Counted from the first letter of the stretch, positions 10,001 through 18,633 are shown. The stretch: DNA of 64,000 nt from Janthinobacterium agaricidamnosum (GCF_003667705.1 NZ_CP033019.1:62001-126000); one strand, 5' to 3'. A program made the numbers and translations. The notes: generated by a model not told the origin, from the letters alone.

Positions 10001-10298
10001 CGACCAGATTTATCTGGAGACGCCGGGTGGCAAGGCCAGGGCCACGGTGATGCTGCGCCATGGCGTGCAGCGCGGCGTGATCGCCGTCGAACACGGTTTC
10101 GGCCACAAGGAACACGGCGCGCGCGCCCACCGCATCGGCAAGCTGCGCCAGCCTGATGAACCGGCCATCGGCGCGGGCATCAACCTGAACGACCTGGGAT
10201 TGACGGACCCAAGCCGCGGCGACAAGAACGTGTTCGTCGATCCCGTCTCGGGCACGTCGGTGCGGCAAGGGCTTCCTGCCCGCATCGTGCGGGCCTAG
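7077..10298 (+). CDS. ttrA: Tetrathionate reductase catalytic molybdopterin subunit TtrA
   Basis: 1073 residues, the usual TtrA length. It would reduce tetrathionate to thiosulfate in the periplasm using bis-MGD molybdenum. The N-terminus has a Tat-like KRR (residues 20-22) followed by a hydrophobic GGGLAAFAASF segment. An N-terminal [4Fe-4S] site is formed by C93, C96, C100 and C158. The probable Mo ligand is C274 in GSYCGGAY. The C-terminal part (about 930-1060) is the molybdopterin dinucleotide-binding domain (NPVAVHPDDAARLKL). ATG 7077 is preceded by GAGGAG. The stop TAG 10296-10298 lies inside a CTAG palindrome that also supplies the stop of the convergent ttrR. Arsenate reductase or other DMSO-family enzymes are alternatives, but gene set and size favour TtrA. 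Confidence 0.87.
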   Translation: MNDQIHNDDRNDVPEDEKEKRRKLLRYGAIGGGLAAFAASFSTTAGRMVDHALGKDKPVQRLHGNSLAPEFSVDTATGKLTVNPDQQVSYTMCMGCTTFCGVRVRLDKKSGKVLRVAGNPYSPLSADPALPYQTPIRDSFISLSRFEEKGLKGRSTACGRGNGVLEQMESPFRVLAPMKRVGPRGGGQWEPIAFDQLVKEVTEGGDLFGEGHVQGLRALRELEKPIDPAQPELGPQVNQVGLMCSTDDGRLAFGTRFFKQSYGSLNLVNHGSYCGGAYRSGSGAMFGDMKKMPHAKVDLENTEFCIFVGTAPGNAGNPFKRQGTLIAKARSGKRDFSYVVVDPVLTNADSLAAGDRSRWVPIKPGTDGALAMAMIRWIIEHERYDRNFLVQPNLKVAEAAGEAAWCNATHLIISEKGHPRDGRYLRASDIGAVELAEEERYKDGDAFCVIDAATQAIVPHNAAKGEARLFFDGPLDVTGAPLHLKTAMTMLNEEAQRHSMEDYSSACGIPLDIIEGLARELTSHGKRAAVNAHGGMMSGAGFYNAYALVMLNTLIGNLNRKGGTLINGGSFKDAGPGPRYNLESFDGEIKATGMPIGRNVPYEKTSEFKLKKEAGKAYPARAPWYPNAPALATEWLTSAMNGYPYTLKALILWSCNPVYGITGLRAQIGKELADPKKIPLIVAIDPFINESSAFADYLLPDTLLYESWGWAGAWGGMPVKMSTARWPVVEPRVQKTPDGQSICMESFFIALAKTMALPGFGTEALQDMEGQRFPLQRAEDWYLRGGANIAWQGKTAVPEASDDDIELAGVARIRPELERTLKPEEWRKVAFMLARGGRYQSYGEMFGLRLPPPANPKAPAAPVPVLDETPYPQDWSTHRYLKPMMLYNEGLGVSKNSLSGKRFPGTPAWRVAAFADGTPVRKTYPASEWPFELISFKSALQNSYSIGARRLRGIHPDNPVAVHPDDAARLKLENGDQIYLETPGGKARATVMLRHGVQRGVIAVEHGFGHKEHGARAHRIGKLRQPDEPAIGAGINLNDLGLTDPSRGDKNVFVDPVSGTSVRQGLPARIVRA

Positions 10299-10918
10299 AT
10301 TTGCCCACCCGCCATCAGCAGCCGGGCCACCTCGGCTGCTGAATGCAGGCCCAGTTTTTCCATCGCGTTATGGCGGTGCACCTGCACCGTCTTGTCGCTG
10401 ATACCGAGTTCGCGGGCGATGACTTTCGAGGCCTTGCCTTCGGCCATCAGCAGCGCCACTTCGCGCTCGCGCGCGGTGAGCCTGGCCAGCGCCGATTGCG
10501 CCGTATTCGCGCTGGCGGCGCTGCGGCTTTCTTCCACGCTGCGGGCCACGGCACGCGAGACGGCGTCCAGCAATACCTGGTCCTTGCACGGCTTTTCCAG
10601 AAAATCGCAGGCGCCCGCCTTCATCGTCTGCACGGCCATGGCCAGGTCGCCGTGGCCGCTGAGGAAAATCACGGGCAGCGATATGGCGTGTCCGGTCCTG
10701 TTATTCAACTCCTGCTGCAGTTCCAGTCCGCTCATCAGCGGCATGCGCACGTCGAGCAGCAGGCAGCCCGGCACATGGCCCTCGTAGCGCTGCAGGAAAT
10801 CGCGCGCCGATTCGAACGTCTGCACTTGCCAGCCGGCCGAATCGAACAGATAGGCCAGCGAGCGGCGCATGGCGGCGTCGTCGTCGACGACAAAGATGAT
10901 CGCATCGCTTTCGTTCAT
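10295..10918 (-). CDS. ttrR: Response regulator TtrR (FixJ/NarL type)
   Basis: 207 residues. The receiver domain spans about residues 6-120 with acidic pocket VDDD (11-14) and phospho-acceptor D56 in LLLDVRMP. A LuxR-type helix-turn-helix follows at about 143-200 (LTAREREVALLMAEG ... ISDKTVQVHRHNAMEKLG). It is expected to activate ttrBCA when phosphorylated by TtrS. Its ATG overlaps the ttrS stop (ATGA), giving translational coupling. It converges on ttrA: both genes end at TAG within the same CTAG, a 4-bp overlap of coding ends. Confidence 0.85.
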   Translation of the reverse strand: MNESDAIIFVVDDDAAMRRSLAYLFDSAGWQVQTFESARDFLQRYEGHVPGCLLLDVRMPLMSGLELQQELNNRTGHAISLPVIFLSGHGDLAMAVQTMKAGACDFLEKPCKDQVLLDAVSRAVARSVEESRSAASANTAQSALARLTAREREVALLMAEGKASKVIARELGISDKTVQVHRHNAMEKLGLHSAAEVARLLMAGGQI

Positions 10919-12717
10919 GGTGTTTCCTTATCTACTTCCATATGCGTATCTTCGGGCAGGCGGAACCAGACCGTCAAGCCTGGCGCATCGGCGTTGGCGT
11001 GGGCCGACAGGCTGCCGCCGAACGACTCGATGATGCTTTTGCTGAGGGACATGCCCAGTCCCAGGCCTTCGGCCTTGGTGGTAAAGAAGGGCTCGAACAG
11101 GCGCGCCATCTGCGCCGCATCGAGGCCGCAGCCGGCGTCGCGCACGGCCACCGTGCAGGCGCCGTTTTCGCGGTGCAGCAGCACGCCGATCGGGTGCTGC
11201 GGATGGTCGTTTTCCACCTGCGCGTCGAGCGCATTTTTCAATAAATTGAGCAGCACCTGCTGCACTTGCTGCGGGTCGGCCAGCACGCGCGGTGCAGCGC
11301 TGGCCGCCTCGTGACGCCAGCTGATGTTCGCTTGCGGATGGGCCGCGCGGAACAGCGATACCGCCTGCTCCACGGCGTCGGCCAGCGCGAAGGCGGTGCT
11401 GTGCGCGGGACGCTTTTGCGCCATCGCGCGGATGTGCCGGATGATGGCGCCCGCGCGCTCGCTTTGCGTGGCGATTTCCTGCGCGCCGTCGAGCAAGGGT
11501 GCCGCGTCGAGCCGTCCCCCCGCGATGCGGCGCGCCATGCCGCGCGCGAAATTGCCGATGGCCGCCAGCGGCTGGTTCAATTCGTGCGCGATGGCGCTGG
11601 CCATTTCGCCCAGGATGGCCAGGCGCGCCGTGTGGTCGAGCGTGGCCTGGCGCTGGCGCGCCTGTTCTTCCAGCGCGCGCTGCTGGTGCTGCGCCGCGCG
11701 CAATTGCTCCGTGCGCCGGCTGACCAGGTATTCCACGCGCACCGTATGCACGGCCCAGGCCACCAGCAAGGCTAGCACCAGCAGCATCCAGCCCCAGTAG
11801 CGGCGCAGGGCCGTCTCGAACGTCAGCTTGTTCAAATAGGCGTAGGGGCCGATGCGCAGTTCGCGGAACAGTTCATCGACGATCTGGTAATCGCTGGGCA
11901 CCGTCCAGCTGTAGCCTTCGCTGGTGCGCGGCATGGCCAGCAGGGCCTGCGCCACTTTTTTTGCCAGCGGGGGCGGCGTCTGGCGCAGGGCCACGAAGGG
12001 CCAGTCCGGATACAGCCGCGACGAGCTGGCGCAGCGAAAACCGGGAATCGGACGCGTGGTGATGACGCGCAGTTCCTCGGCCCGCACTTCGCCGCGCGCC
12101 ACCATCTGTTCCAGCAGGCAGGTGCGCACGATGCCGGCGTCCATGCGGCCAGCACGCACGGCCTCGACGATCTGCTGCGAAGGAAAGCCGCTGTAGCGCA
12201 GGCTGGCAAAATCGTGCGTGGGATCGATGCCCGCTTCCTGCAGTTCGCGCGCGGCGATCTGGTAGCCGCCAAACGCGTCGGGCGCCACCGCCATCACGTT
12301 CTTGCCTGCCAGGTCGGCCAGGTCGTGCAGCGGCGACGCGCTGCGCACGACGATGGCCGAGCCGATGGCCTGGCGCGGCGAGTCCGTCCAAGGCGACTCC
12401 AGCGTGGCGATGCGGCTGGCGCCGTCGCTGTGTTCGAGCGCCACGTAGTGGCCGCTGCTGGTGATGGCAAAGGCGATGGCTTGCGACTGCACGGCCCGCG
12501 TCAGGCCCGCCTGGTCGTAGTCTGCCAATGTAAAACGGATGCCGGGGATGCTGGCCTGCAGGTGGCGCGTCACGTACGACCAGTCCTGCTGCACGGCGTC
12601 GCCGCCCTTGTAGGCGAGCACGCCTATTCTCACCTCTGGTACCTCCGGCAGCGCGTCAGCCGCTTGCGCGCCGTGCAGGCACAGCGCCGCCAGCGCCAGT
12701 GCAACAAGCCTGCGCAC
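10915..12717 (-). CDS. ttrS: Tetrathionate sensor histidine kinase TtrS
   Basis: 600 residues from GTG 12717. Residues 1-19 are a signal peptide (VRRLVALALAALCLHGAQA). Residues about 25-275 are a periplasmic PhnD/phosphonate-binding-like ligand domain, the hallmark of TtrS. A transmembrane helix (YWGWMLLVLALLVAWAV) is near 295. The kinase core has an H box with H378 (AHELNQPLAAIGNF), N box (LLNLLKNALDAQ), G boxes (DAGCGLD, GLGLGMSLSKS). GTG 12717 overlaps the mutY TAG (TAGTG). A longer open frame reaching 13251 was rejected because it is only mutY in another frame and would bury the signal peptide. The domain design sets it apart from generic kinases. Order is mutY-ttrS-ttrR. Confidence 0.87.
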   Translation of the reverse strand: MRRLVALALAALCLHGAQAADALPEVPEVRIGVLAYKGGDAVQQDWSYVTRHLQASIPGIRFTLADYDQAGLTRAVQSQAIAFAITSSGHYVALEHSDGASRIATLESPWTDSPRQAIGSAIVVRSASPLHDLADLAGKNVMAVAPDAFGGYQIAARELQEAGIDPTHDFASLRYSGFPSQQIVEAVRAGRMDAGIVRTCLLEQMVARGEVRAEELRVITTRPIPGFRCASSSRLYPDWPFVALRQTPPPLAKKVAQALLAMPRTSEGYSWTVPSDYQIVDELFRELRIGPYAYLNKLTFETALRRYWGWMLLVLALLVAWAVHTVRVEYLVSRRTEQLRAAQHQQRALEEQARQRQATLDHTARLAILGEMASAIAHELNQPLAAIGNFARGMARRIAGGRLDAAPLLDGAQEIATQSERAGAIIRHIRAMAQKRPAHSTAFALADAVEQAVSLFRAAHPQANISWRHEAASAAPRVLADPQQVQQVLLNLLKNALDAQVENDHPQHPIGVLLHRENGACTVAVRDAGCGLDAAQMARLFEPFFTTKAEGLGLGMSLSKSIIESFGGSLSAHANADAPGLTVWFRLPEDTHMEVDKETP

Positions 12718-13880
12718 TAGAACATGCTGCGCTGCGCCGCGCGCGCATCGCCGAACAGGTCCAGCAGCAGTTTCTTGATCGGCGCGGGCAGCGGCGCGTC
12801 GGCGATCTTCGCGCCGTCGTACCAGACGTGCGTGGACTCTCCGGCCAGCGCCAAACGGCGCGCCAGGGTGATGCGGCAGGGGACGATGTGCAGCTTGTAG
12901 TGGGTAAACACGTGCACGATGGGCAGCAGCCGTTCCTGGGTCTCGATCTCGCCGAACGGCGCCACGGCGCGCGCCAGTACCTGTTGGTCTATCTCTCGCG
13001 GCGAGTCTGCATCGGCCAGCACGTGGCCGTCGAGTTCGGGCAGCGACAGCAGGCCGCCCCAGATGCCCGAGCCGGGGCGCTGCTCCAGCAGCACCTGGCC
13101 ATCGTCGATGATGGCCAGCATGACGGCGTGTTTTTCCGGGCTGGTTTTCTTCGGCTTGCGCACAGGTAAGTCTTTGACGCGATGGGTGGCGTAGGCCACG
13201 CAGCGCGGCTGCAGCGGGCAGCGGCCGCAATCGGGGCTGCTGCGCGTGCACAGGGTGGCGCCGAAGTCCATCAGGCCCTGCGTGTAGGCTTCGATACCTG
13301 TGTCAGGCAGCAGCGCCTCGGCGCGGCGCCACATGGCTTCCTCGACCCGTTTTTCGCCGGGATAGGCGTCGATGCCGAAGGTGCGCGCAAACACGCGCTT
13401 GACGTTGCCGTCCATGATGGCCGCGCGCGTGCCGCTGGAAAACGCGGAGATGGCGGCCGCCGTCGAGCGGCCGATGCCGGGCAGCTCGGCCAGTAGCAGC
13501 GGGTCGCTGGGGAACACGCCGTCGTATTCGGCCACCACGCGCTGCGCGCACTTGTGCAGGTTGCGCGCCCGCGTGTAGTAACCGAGGCCGCTCCACTGCG
13601 CCATCACGTCTTCCACCGGGGCTGCGGCCAAATCGCGCAGGGTGGGGAAGCGTTCGAGGAAGCGCGCGTAGTAAGCGAGTACGGCGGTGACCTGCGTTTG
13701 CTGCAGCATGATTTCGGACAGCCAGATCAGGTAGGCGTCGCGCGTATTCTGCCACGGCAGCGCGTGGCGGCCATGCTGCTTTTGCCAGGCGATGACGGTG
13801 GCGGAAAAAGTCGGGTCGACGTAATCTTCCAAAGGTGCCGCGCCCGTGGCGGGCGAGAGCGGATGCAGCAGACGTTTCAT
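12717..13880 (-). CDS. mutY: A/G-specific adenine DNA glycosylase MutY
   Basis: 387 residues. It removes adenine mispaired with 8-oxoguanine, acting with MutM in the oxidised-guanine repair system. Visible features: helix-hairpin-helix glycosylase core with the catalytic-Glu helix (SEIMLQQTQV), LPGIGRSTAAA hairpin, catalytic Asp in IMDGNVKRVFAR, and the [4Fe-4S] ligand set C-x6-C-x2-C-x5-C (CTRSSPDCGRCPLQPRC). The C-terminal part from about 240 is the Nudix-like 8-oxoG recognition domain (LLEQRPGSGIWGGL). ATG 13880 gives the usual MutY length; the frame continues upstream only as overlap with the GTPase gene. It is 34 nt after the dynamin-like gene and overlaps ttrS by one base. Confidence 0.95.
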   Translation of the reverse strand: MKRLLHPLSPATGAAPLEDYVDPTFSATVIAWQKQHGRHALPWQNTRDAYLIWLSEIMLQQTQVTAVLAYYARFLERFPTLRDLAAAPVEDVMAQWSGLGYYTRARNLHKCAQRVVAEYDGVFPSDPLLLAELPGIGRSTAAAISAFSSGTRAAIMDGNVKRVFARTFGIDAYPGEKRVEEAMWRRAEALLPDTGIEAYTQGLMDFGATLCTRSSPDCGRCPLQPRCVAYATHRVKDLPVRKPKKTSPEKHAVMLAIIDDGQVLLEQRPGSGIWGGLLSLPELDGHVLADADSPREIDQQVLARAVAPFGEIETQERLLPIVHVFTHYKLHIVPCRITLARRLALAGESTHVWYDGAKIADAPLPAPIKKLLLDLFGDARAAQRSMF

Positions 13881-13914
13881 GCAGGATTCCAGGGTTGTAT
13901 TCAGTGCGTAGGGT

Positions 13915-15816
13915 TCATGCGGCGCTGCCGGCGCGCAAGGCGGCCAGCAATTGCGCCAGCTGCGCCTTGTCGCGTTCGAGCGCCGCCAGGCTCGCTTCGA
14001 AGCCGGCGATTTTCTGTTCCAGGCTGCCCGTGGCGTCGTGGATGCGCTGGATCGAGGCAAAGCGCAGTTTCAGCTGTTCCTTGTACTCGACGATCTGCGC
14101 TTCGAGCGGCGCCATGATGACTTTCAGCCAGGCGCTGGCGTCGTCGTTGGCGTTGGTGAAACTGCGGCGCACGCGCGAGGCGATGGTGTCGAAGAATTTT
14201 TCCATCAGCACGACGCGGCTGGTGGTGAGCAGGGTCGCCGTGCCGAACTGCTTATGGTAGACGGCTTCGATGTCGGCGATCTCCTGGCGATAGCGGGCCA
14301 GCGAAAACGGCATCGGCAAGGCCAGCGCCAGGCCATGTTCGGAAGCGAATTTGCGGTACATCACGTTCATCATTTCGGTGATCTCGGCCGTCTTGCCTTC
14401 CGAACGGTCGAGGTTCTGGCCGATGCGCTCGAAATACTGGCGCACGGCTTCGCGCAGGCCCGTGAAAAAGCGGCTGCGCTGCATGGCGGCGCGCACGCCG
14501 TCGATATCGTCGCGCACGATGTCCATGCCCAGGCTCGTGTACAGCTCCGTCGACAGGCGGGTAAACACGGCGCGCGTCGCCTGCAGCTTGAACAGGCTGC
14601 TGTCGAATTCCTTCTTCTCGATGTCGATGCGCCGCATCATGTGGGCGATCACGCTCTGGTTCTTGCCGCGCAGGCTGTGCAGTTCGTGCAGTTGCTCGGC
14701 GATGCCGCGCGCGCGGGCCGCCGCCTGCACCTGCTGCGCCGCTTCGATGGCGTCCAGGTCGAACGCCAGCTGGCGCCGGATGATGTCCTTGCGCGCGGGA
14801 ATCAGCTCCTCGAACAGGGCCGTCTCCAGCGCCTGCAGGCGGCTCTTTTCCAGCAGCGCCGCGTCGTGGTTGATCTTGCCCACCAGGGCCTTTTGCGCCG
14901 AGACGGGAAACACCTGGCCAGCGTCCAGCGTCAACAGGTGCGCCACGCTGGCCTGCTGGCGTTCGATGGCCTGCGCCACCTCGGCATCGCCGCGCAATTC
15001 ATCCCACATGCTGTCGATCTTGTTGAGCACCACCAGGCGTCCCGCGCCGGCGCCGATATGGTTGCGCCACACTTCGATGTCGCTGCGCGTGACGCCCGTG
15101 TCGGCCGCCAGGATGAACAGCACCGCGTGCGCATTCGGGATCAGGTTCAGGGTCAGTTCCGGTTCCGTGCCGATGGCGTTCAAGCCCGGCGTGTCGAGGA
15201 TGACCAGGCCCTGTTTCAGCAGCGGATGGGGGAAGTTGATGATGGCGTGGCGCCACATGGAAATTTCCACCTGGCCGTCCTCGTCGAGCATGGCGGGAGC
15301 GTCCGCATCGCCGGCGTCATACAGGCCGTAGCGCGCCGCTTCTTCCACGTTGACTTTTTTCGTCAGGCTGACCTGGCGGATGGCTTCCTGCATGTCGTCG
15401 CCCGCTTCGATATTCAGGGGCAGGACGGTCCAGGCGGCGGGCAGTTCGCGGTAGTCGCTGGTCGACAGGTTCTGCGCGCGCGTCTCGATGGGCAGCAGCC
15501 GGATCGATGGCGGCCAGGCCGCGTCGTACAGCAGCTCGGTGGGGCACATGGTGGTGCGGCCCGCGCCCGAGGGCAGGATGCGCTGGCCATAGCCGGCAAA
15601 GAAGATGGCGTTGATCAGCTCGGATTTGCCGCGCGAGAATTCCGCCACGAAGGCGACGGATAAACGGTCATCGAGCAGGCGGGAGCCACAGCGCGCCAGG
15701 CGCAGCGCGGAAGCGCCGTCGACCAGGCCCGCCGCGCTGGCGGCTTGCCGGTATGCCTGCAAGGCGGCCTGTACGTCCTGCCGCCATGCGCTGTATTGTT
15801 CCAGGTCTCTGACCAT
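13915..15816 (-). CDS. Dynamin-like GTPase
   Basis: 633 residues. It is a large bacterial dynamin-family GTPase. The G domain covers about residues 50-330: P-loop EFSRGKSELIN, G3 LDTPGLN and G4 NKID are clear. The Ser/Thr switch region lies in the segment with AGRTTMCPTE. The remainder is helical, with predicted coiled-coil at the C-terminus (EQKIAGFEASLAALERDKAQ). Such proteins act in membrane remodelling or stress tolerance, but the precise job here is unknown. It is transcribed with mutM (22 nt upstream) and mutY (34 nt downstream), an arrangement that suggests a shared response to damage; this is inference only. Confidence 0.82.
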   Translation of the reverse strand: MVRDLEQYSAWRQDVQAALQAYRQAASAAGLVDGASALRLARCGSRLLDDRLSVAFVAEFSRGKSELINAIFFAGYGQRILPSGAGRTTMCPTELLYDAAWPPSIRLLPIETRAQNLSTSDYRELPAAWTVLPLNIEAGDDMQEAIRQVSLTKKVNVEEAARYGLYDAGDADAPAMLDEDGQVEISMWRHAIINFPHPLLKQGLVILDTPGLNAIGTEPELTLNLIPNAHAVLFILAADTGVTRSDIEVWRNHIGAGAGRLVVLNKIDSMWDELRGDAEVAQAIERQQASVAHLLTLDAGQVFPVSAQKALVGKINHDAALLEKSRLQALETALFEELIPARKDIIRRQLAFDLDAIEAAQQVQAAARARGIAEQLHELHSLRGKNQSVIAHMMRRIDIEKKEFDSSLFKLQATRAVFTRLSTELYTSLGMDIVRDDIDGVRAAMQRSRFFTGLREAVRQYFERIGQNLDRSEGKTAEITEMMNVMYRKFASEHGLALALPMPFSLARYRQEIADIEAVYHKQFGTATLLTTSRVVLMEKFFDTIASRVRRSFTNANDDASAWLKVIMAPLEAQIVEYKEQLKLRFASIQRIHDATGSLEQKIAGFEASLAALERDKAQLAQLLAALRAGSAA

Positions 15817-15838
15817 CTGGCTCCCTCTGTGAGTGTGC

Positions 15839-16675
15839 TTACTTTTGACAATTCACGCAGTAAAACGTGGAACGCTGTCCCTGCACGATTTGCCGGATCG
15901 GCGCGCCGCAGACGCGGCAGGGCTTGCCCGCGCGGTTGTACGTGAAATACGTCTGCTGGAAGTAGCCAGACTGGCCGTTTACGCCGATGAAGTCGCGCAG
16001 GGTGCTGCCGCCTTGCACGATGGCTTCGGCCAGCACGTCGCGGATCGCCTGCGCCAGTTTCTCGTAGCGGGCCAGGCCGATGCGCCGGGCCGGCGTCTTC
16101 GGGTTGATCCCCGCGCGGAACAGGCTTTCGGAACAATAGATATTGCCCACGCCGACGACGATGTCGCCCGCCATCAGCACCTGCTTGATGTTGGTGGCCT
16201 TGTTGCGCGTTTTCTCGAACAGCAGCTGGCCCGTGAAGCCGCCTTCGAGCGGCTCCGTGCCCAGCCCGCGCAGCAGCGCGTGGCCGTCCAGCGGGCCGTC
16301 GGCCTCGTCGTGCCACAGCACGGCGCCGAAGCGGCGCGGGTCCGTCATGCGCAGCACCTGGCTGCCGCCGTCCGCGTCCTCCACGACGAGGTCGAAATGG
16401 TCGTGCTTTTGCGCGTGCGTCCCCGTCGGCAGCACGCGCAAATGGCCGGACATGCCCAGGTGGATGATCAGGGTGCCGTGGCGGAAGTGGATCAGCAGGT
16501 ATTTGCCGCGCCGCCCCGTCAGGCCGATGGTTTGCCCCGACAATTGTTCGCCCAGGGCAGGAGGGAAGGGCCAGCGCAGGCCGTCGCGGCGCAGCACGAC
16601 GGAGCGCACGGCGCGCCCTTCGAGATGGGGCGCGACACCGCGCCGTGTGACTTCGACTTCTGGCAATTCTGGCAT
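15839..16675 (-). CDS. mutM: Formamidopyrimidine-DNA glycosylase MutM (Fpg)
   Basis: 278 residues. A bifunctional glycosylase/AP lyase excising 8-oxoG and FapyG. The mature N-terminus PELPEVE provides the catalytic Pro2 and Glu3, fixing the start at ATG 16675; an in-frame extension to 16762 would mask it. HLGMSGHLR, the helix-two-turn-helix region (GVGNIYCSE) and a C-terminal zinc finger with four Cys (CRVCG ... FYCVNCQK) are all present. It heads a leftward cluster mutM, dynamin-like gene, mutY, ttrS, ttrR and is divergent from the TPR gene at 16843. Confidence 0.96.
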   Translation of the reverse strand: MPELPEVEVTRRGVAPHLEGRAVRSVVLRRDGLRWPFPPALGEQLSGQTIGLTGRRGKYLLIHFRHGTLIIHLGMSGHLRVLPTGTHAQKHDHFDLVVEDADGGSQVLRMTDPRRFGAVLWHDEADGPLDGHALLRGLGTEPLEGGFTGQLLFEKTRNKATNIKQVLMAGDIVVGVGNIYCSESLFRAGINPKTPARRIGLARYEKLAQAIRDVLAEAIVQGGSTLRDFIGVNGQSGYFQQTYFTYNRAGKPCRVCGAPIRQIVQGQRSTFYCVNCQK

Positions 16676-16842
16676 AGGGCTCGAATGGTTGAAAACCGGG
16701 TAAAAAACAGGCGGCTTGCCGGCTGAGGGCTGGCTCTGGCAGGCTACGCCGCCACGACGCATATATTTCGTTACATACGTGAAGTACGCGATAGCCGCGT
16801 TGGGCGTAGAATCAAACTTTGCCGTTTAGCCAGGATCAGCCT

Positions 16843-18633
16843 TTGAAAAACGCTTTCGCCATTGTAACCTTGTCCGCCCTGATGGCCACGCATGCCATGG
16901 CACAGACGCCTGTCGCCCCCGCCGATGCCGCGGCCAGCCCCTCTGCGTCTGCGCCCGCCGCGCCGCAGGAGCCGGACGCCACCTCCAAGGAGGGGCCCGC
17001 CGGCGATGAGCTGCCGAAGGTCGAATTGAGCAGCGACTTGCTGTACAAGCTGACCAAGGCCGAGATGGAATTCAAGAGCGGCCAGTGGCAGGGGCCGTAC
17101 GTGACGATGATGGTGGCGGCGCAGCAGACGCGCGATCCGCGCCTGGCGCGCCGTGCTTCCGAAATGGCGCTGGCCGCCAAGCAGGGCAGCGAGGCGCTAG
17201 CGGCCATCCGCCTGTGGCGCGAGCTGGCGCCAGACTCGGACGAGGCGACGCAGTTCTTCCTCGGCTTTGTCGTGTTGACGGACAAGATCGAAGAAGCGGA
17301 ACCGATTTTCGCCGAACGCCTGGCCAATGCGCCGCAAGGCGCACGGGGCGTGGCCCTGTTCCAGATGCAGCAGATTTTGTCGCGCTCGAATGACAAGCTG
17401 TATGCCTATTCGATGGTGACGCGTTTGGTGCAGCCTTACCTGGACATGTTCGAAGCGCACCTGGTGCTGGCGCAGGGCGCCCTGTCGATCGGCGAGCGTG
17501 ACCGTGCCATCGGCGAAGCGAACAAGGCGCTGGCGATCAAGCCAAACTCCGAGCTGGCCGTGCTGACCCTGGCGCAAGTGACGGGCGAACCCGAGGCGGC
17601 AGGCAAGGTGCTGGCCGCTTTCCTGCAAAAGAATCCGGATGCCGTCGAAGTGCGCGGCGCATACGCGCGCCTGCTGGTCGAACAGAAGCAGCTGGAACCG
17701 GCGCGCGAGCAGTTCCTGCTGCTGCTGAAAAGCGCGCCCGATAACGTGGGCGCCCTGTATGCGCTCGGCATCGTGGCGCTGCAGCTGGAAGACACCAAGG
17801 GCGCGGAGCAGTACTTCAAGCGCTTCCTGGCCGTGCTCGAAAAATCTCCCGGCGACACGCGCGATCCGTTCAAGGCCCTGATGATACTGTCGCAGATCGC
17901 CGAGACGCGCGGCGACACGGCGGGCGCCATCGCCTGGCTGGACAAGGTCGACAACAGCGCATCAAGCGGCTATGTCGAGGCGCGCTTGCGCCGCGCCCAG
18001 CTGATCGCCCGCGGCGGCAATCTCGATGCGGCGCGCAAGGCGCTGACGGAAATCGAAACGGACGATCCGGCAAGCCAGGCGCAGGTGCTGCTGGTCGACG
18101 CGCAATTCCTGCGCGACGCCGGCTATGTGCAAAGCGCCTACACGGTGCTGGAAAACGCCTTGCTGCGCTTCCCCGACAATCCGGAGCTGCTGTACGACTA
18201 CGCCTTGCTGGCCGAGCGCATGGACAAATTCGAGCGGATGGAGGCCAGCCTGCGCCGCGTGATGGCGCTGGCGCCCGACAACCAGCACGCGTACAACGCG
18301 CTCGGTTATTCGCTGGCCGAACGGGGCCTGCGCCTCGAGGAAGCCCATGCGCTGATCGAAAAAGCCTTGCAGATGGCGCCGGGCGACCCGTTCATCATGG
18401 ACAGCATGGGCTGGGTGCAATTCCGCATGGGTAACCTGGCCGCCGCGGAAAACGCGCTGCGCCGCGCCTATGCCGTGCGCAGCGATCCGGAAATCGCCGT
18501 CCACCTGGGCGAAGTGCTGTGGCAAAAGGGCGACAAGGCCGAAGCGCAAAAACTGTGGCGCGAGGCGCAAGGCAAGGACCCGAAAAACGAGGCGCTGAAA
18601 AGCACCTTGGCGCGCCTGAATGTCAGTTTGTGA
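16843..18633 (+). CDS. Exported tetratricopeptide-repeat protein
   Basis: 596 residues from TTG 16843, which gives a clean signal peptide (KNAFAIVTLSALMATHAMAQ); an in-frame TTG at 16819 is a longer alternative. A Pro/Ala-rich spacer (about residues 25-60) leads into successive TPR motifs covering about 70-590, with typical A-x-x-x-x-x-x-A-L-x-x-x-P repeats; the last ones (HAYNALGYSLAERG, PFIMDSMGWVQFRMGN) are best formed. It is a likely periplasmic or outer-membrane-associated scaffold. Homologues occur next to lolB-ispE in Burkholderiales. Function is unknown. A strong terminator follows the stop. Confidence 0.8.
   Translation: MKNAFAIVTLSALMATHAMAQTPVAPADAAASPSASAPAAPQEPDATSKEGPAGDELPKVELSSDLLYKLTKAEMEFKSGQWQGPYVTMMVAAQQTRDPRLARRASEMALAAKQGSEALAAIRLWRELAPDSDEATQFFLGFVVLTDKIEEAEPIFAERLANAPQGARGVALFQMQQILSRSNDKLYAYSMVTRLVQPYLDMFEAHLVLAQGALSIGERDRAIGEANKALAIKPNSELAVLTLAQVTGEPEAAGKVLAAFLQKNPDAVEVRGAYARLLVEQKQLEPAREQFLLLLKSAPDNVGALYALGIVALQLEDTKGAEQYFKRFLAVLEKSPGDTRDPFKALMILSQIAETRGDTAGAIAWLDKVDNSASSGYVEARLRRAQLIARGGNLDAARKALTEIETDDPASQAQVLLVDAQFLRDAGYVQSAYTVLENALLRFPDNPELLYDYALLAERMDKFERMEASLRRVMALAPDNQHAYNALGYSLAERGLRLEEAHALIEKALQMAPGDPFIMDSMGWVQFRMGNLAAAENALRRAYAVRSDPEIAVHLGEVLWQKGDKAEAQKLWREAQGKDPKNEALKSTLARLNVSL

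Noticed and set aside
12718..13251. A longer TtrS starting near 13251
   Set aside because: The extra part is mutY read in another frame. GTG 12717 gives a proper signal peptide and a one-base coupling to mutY.
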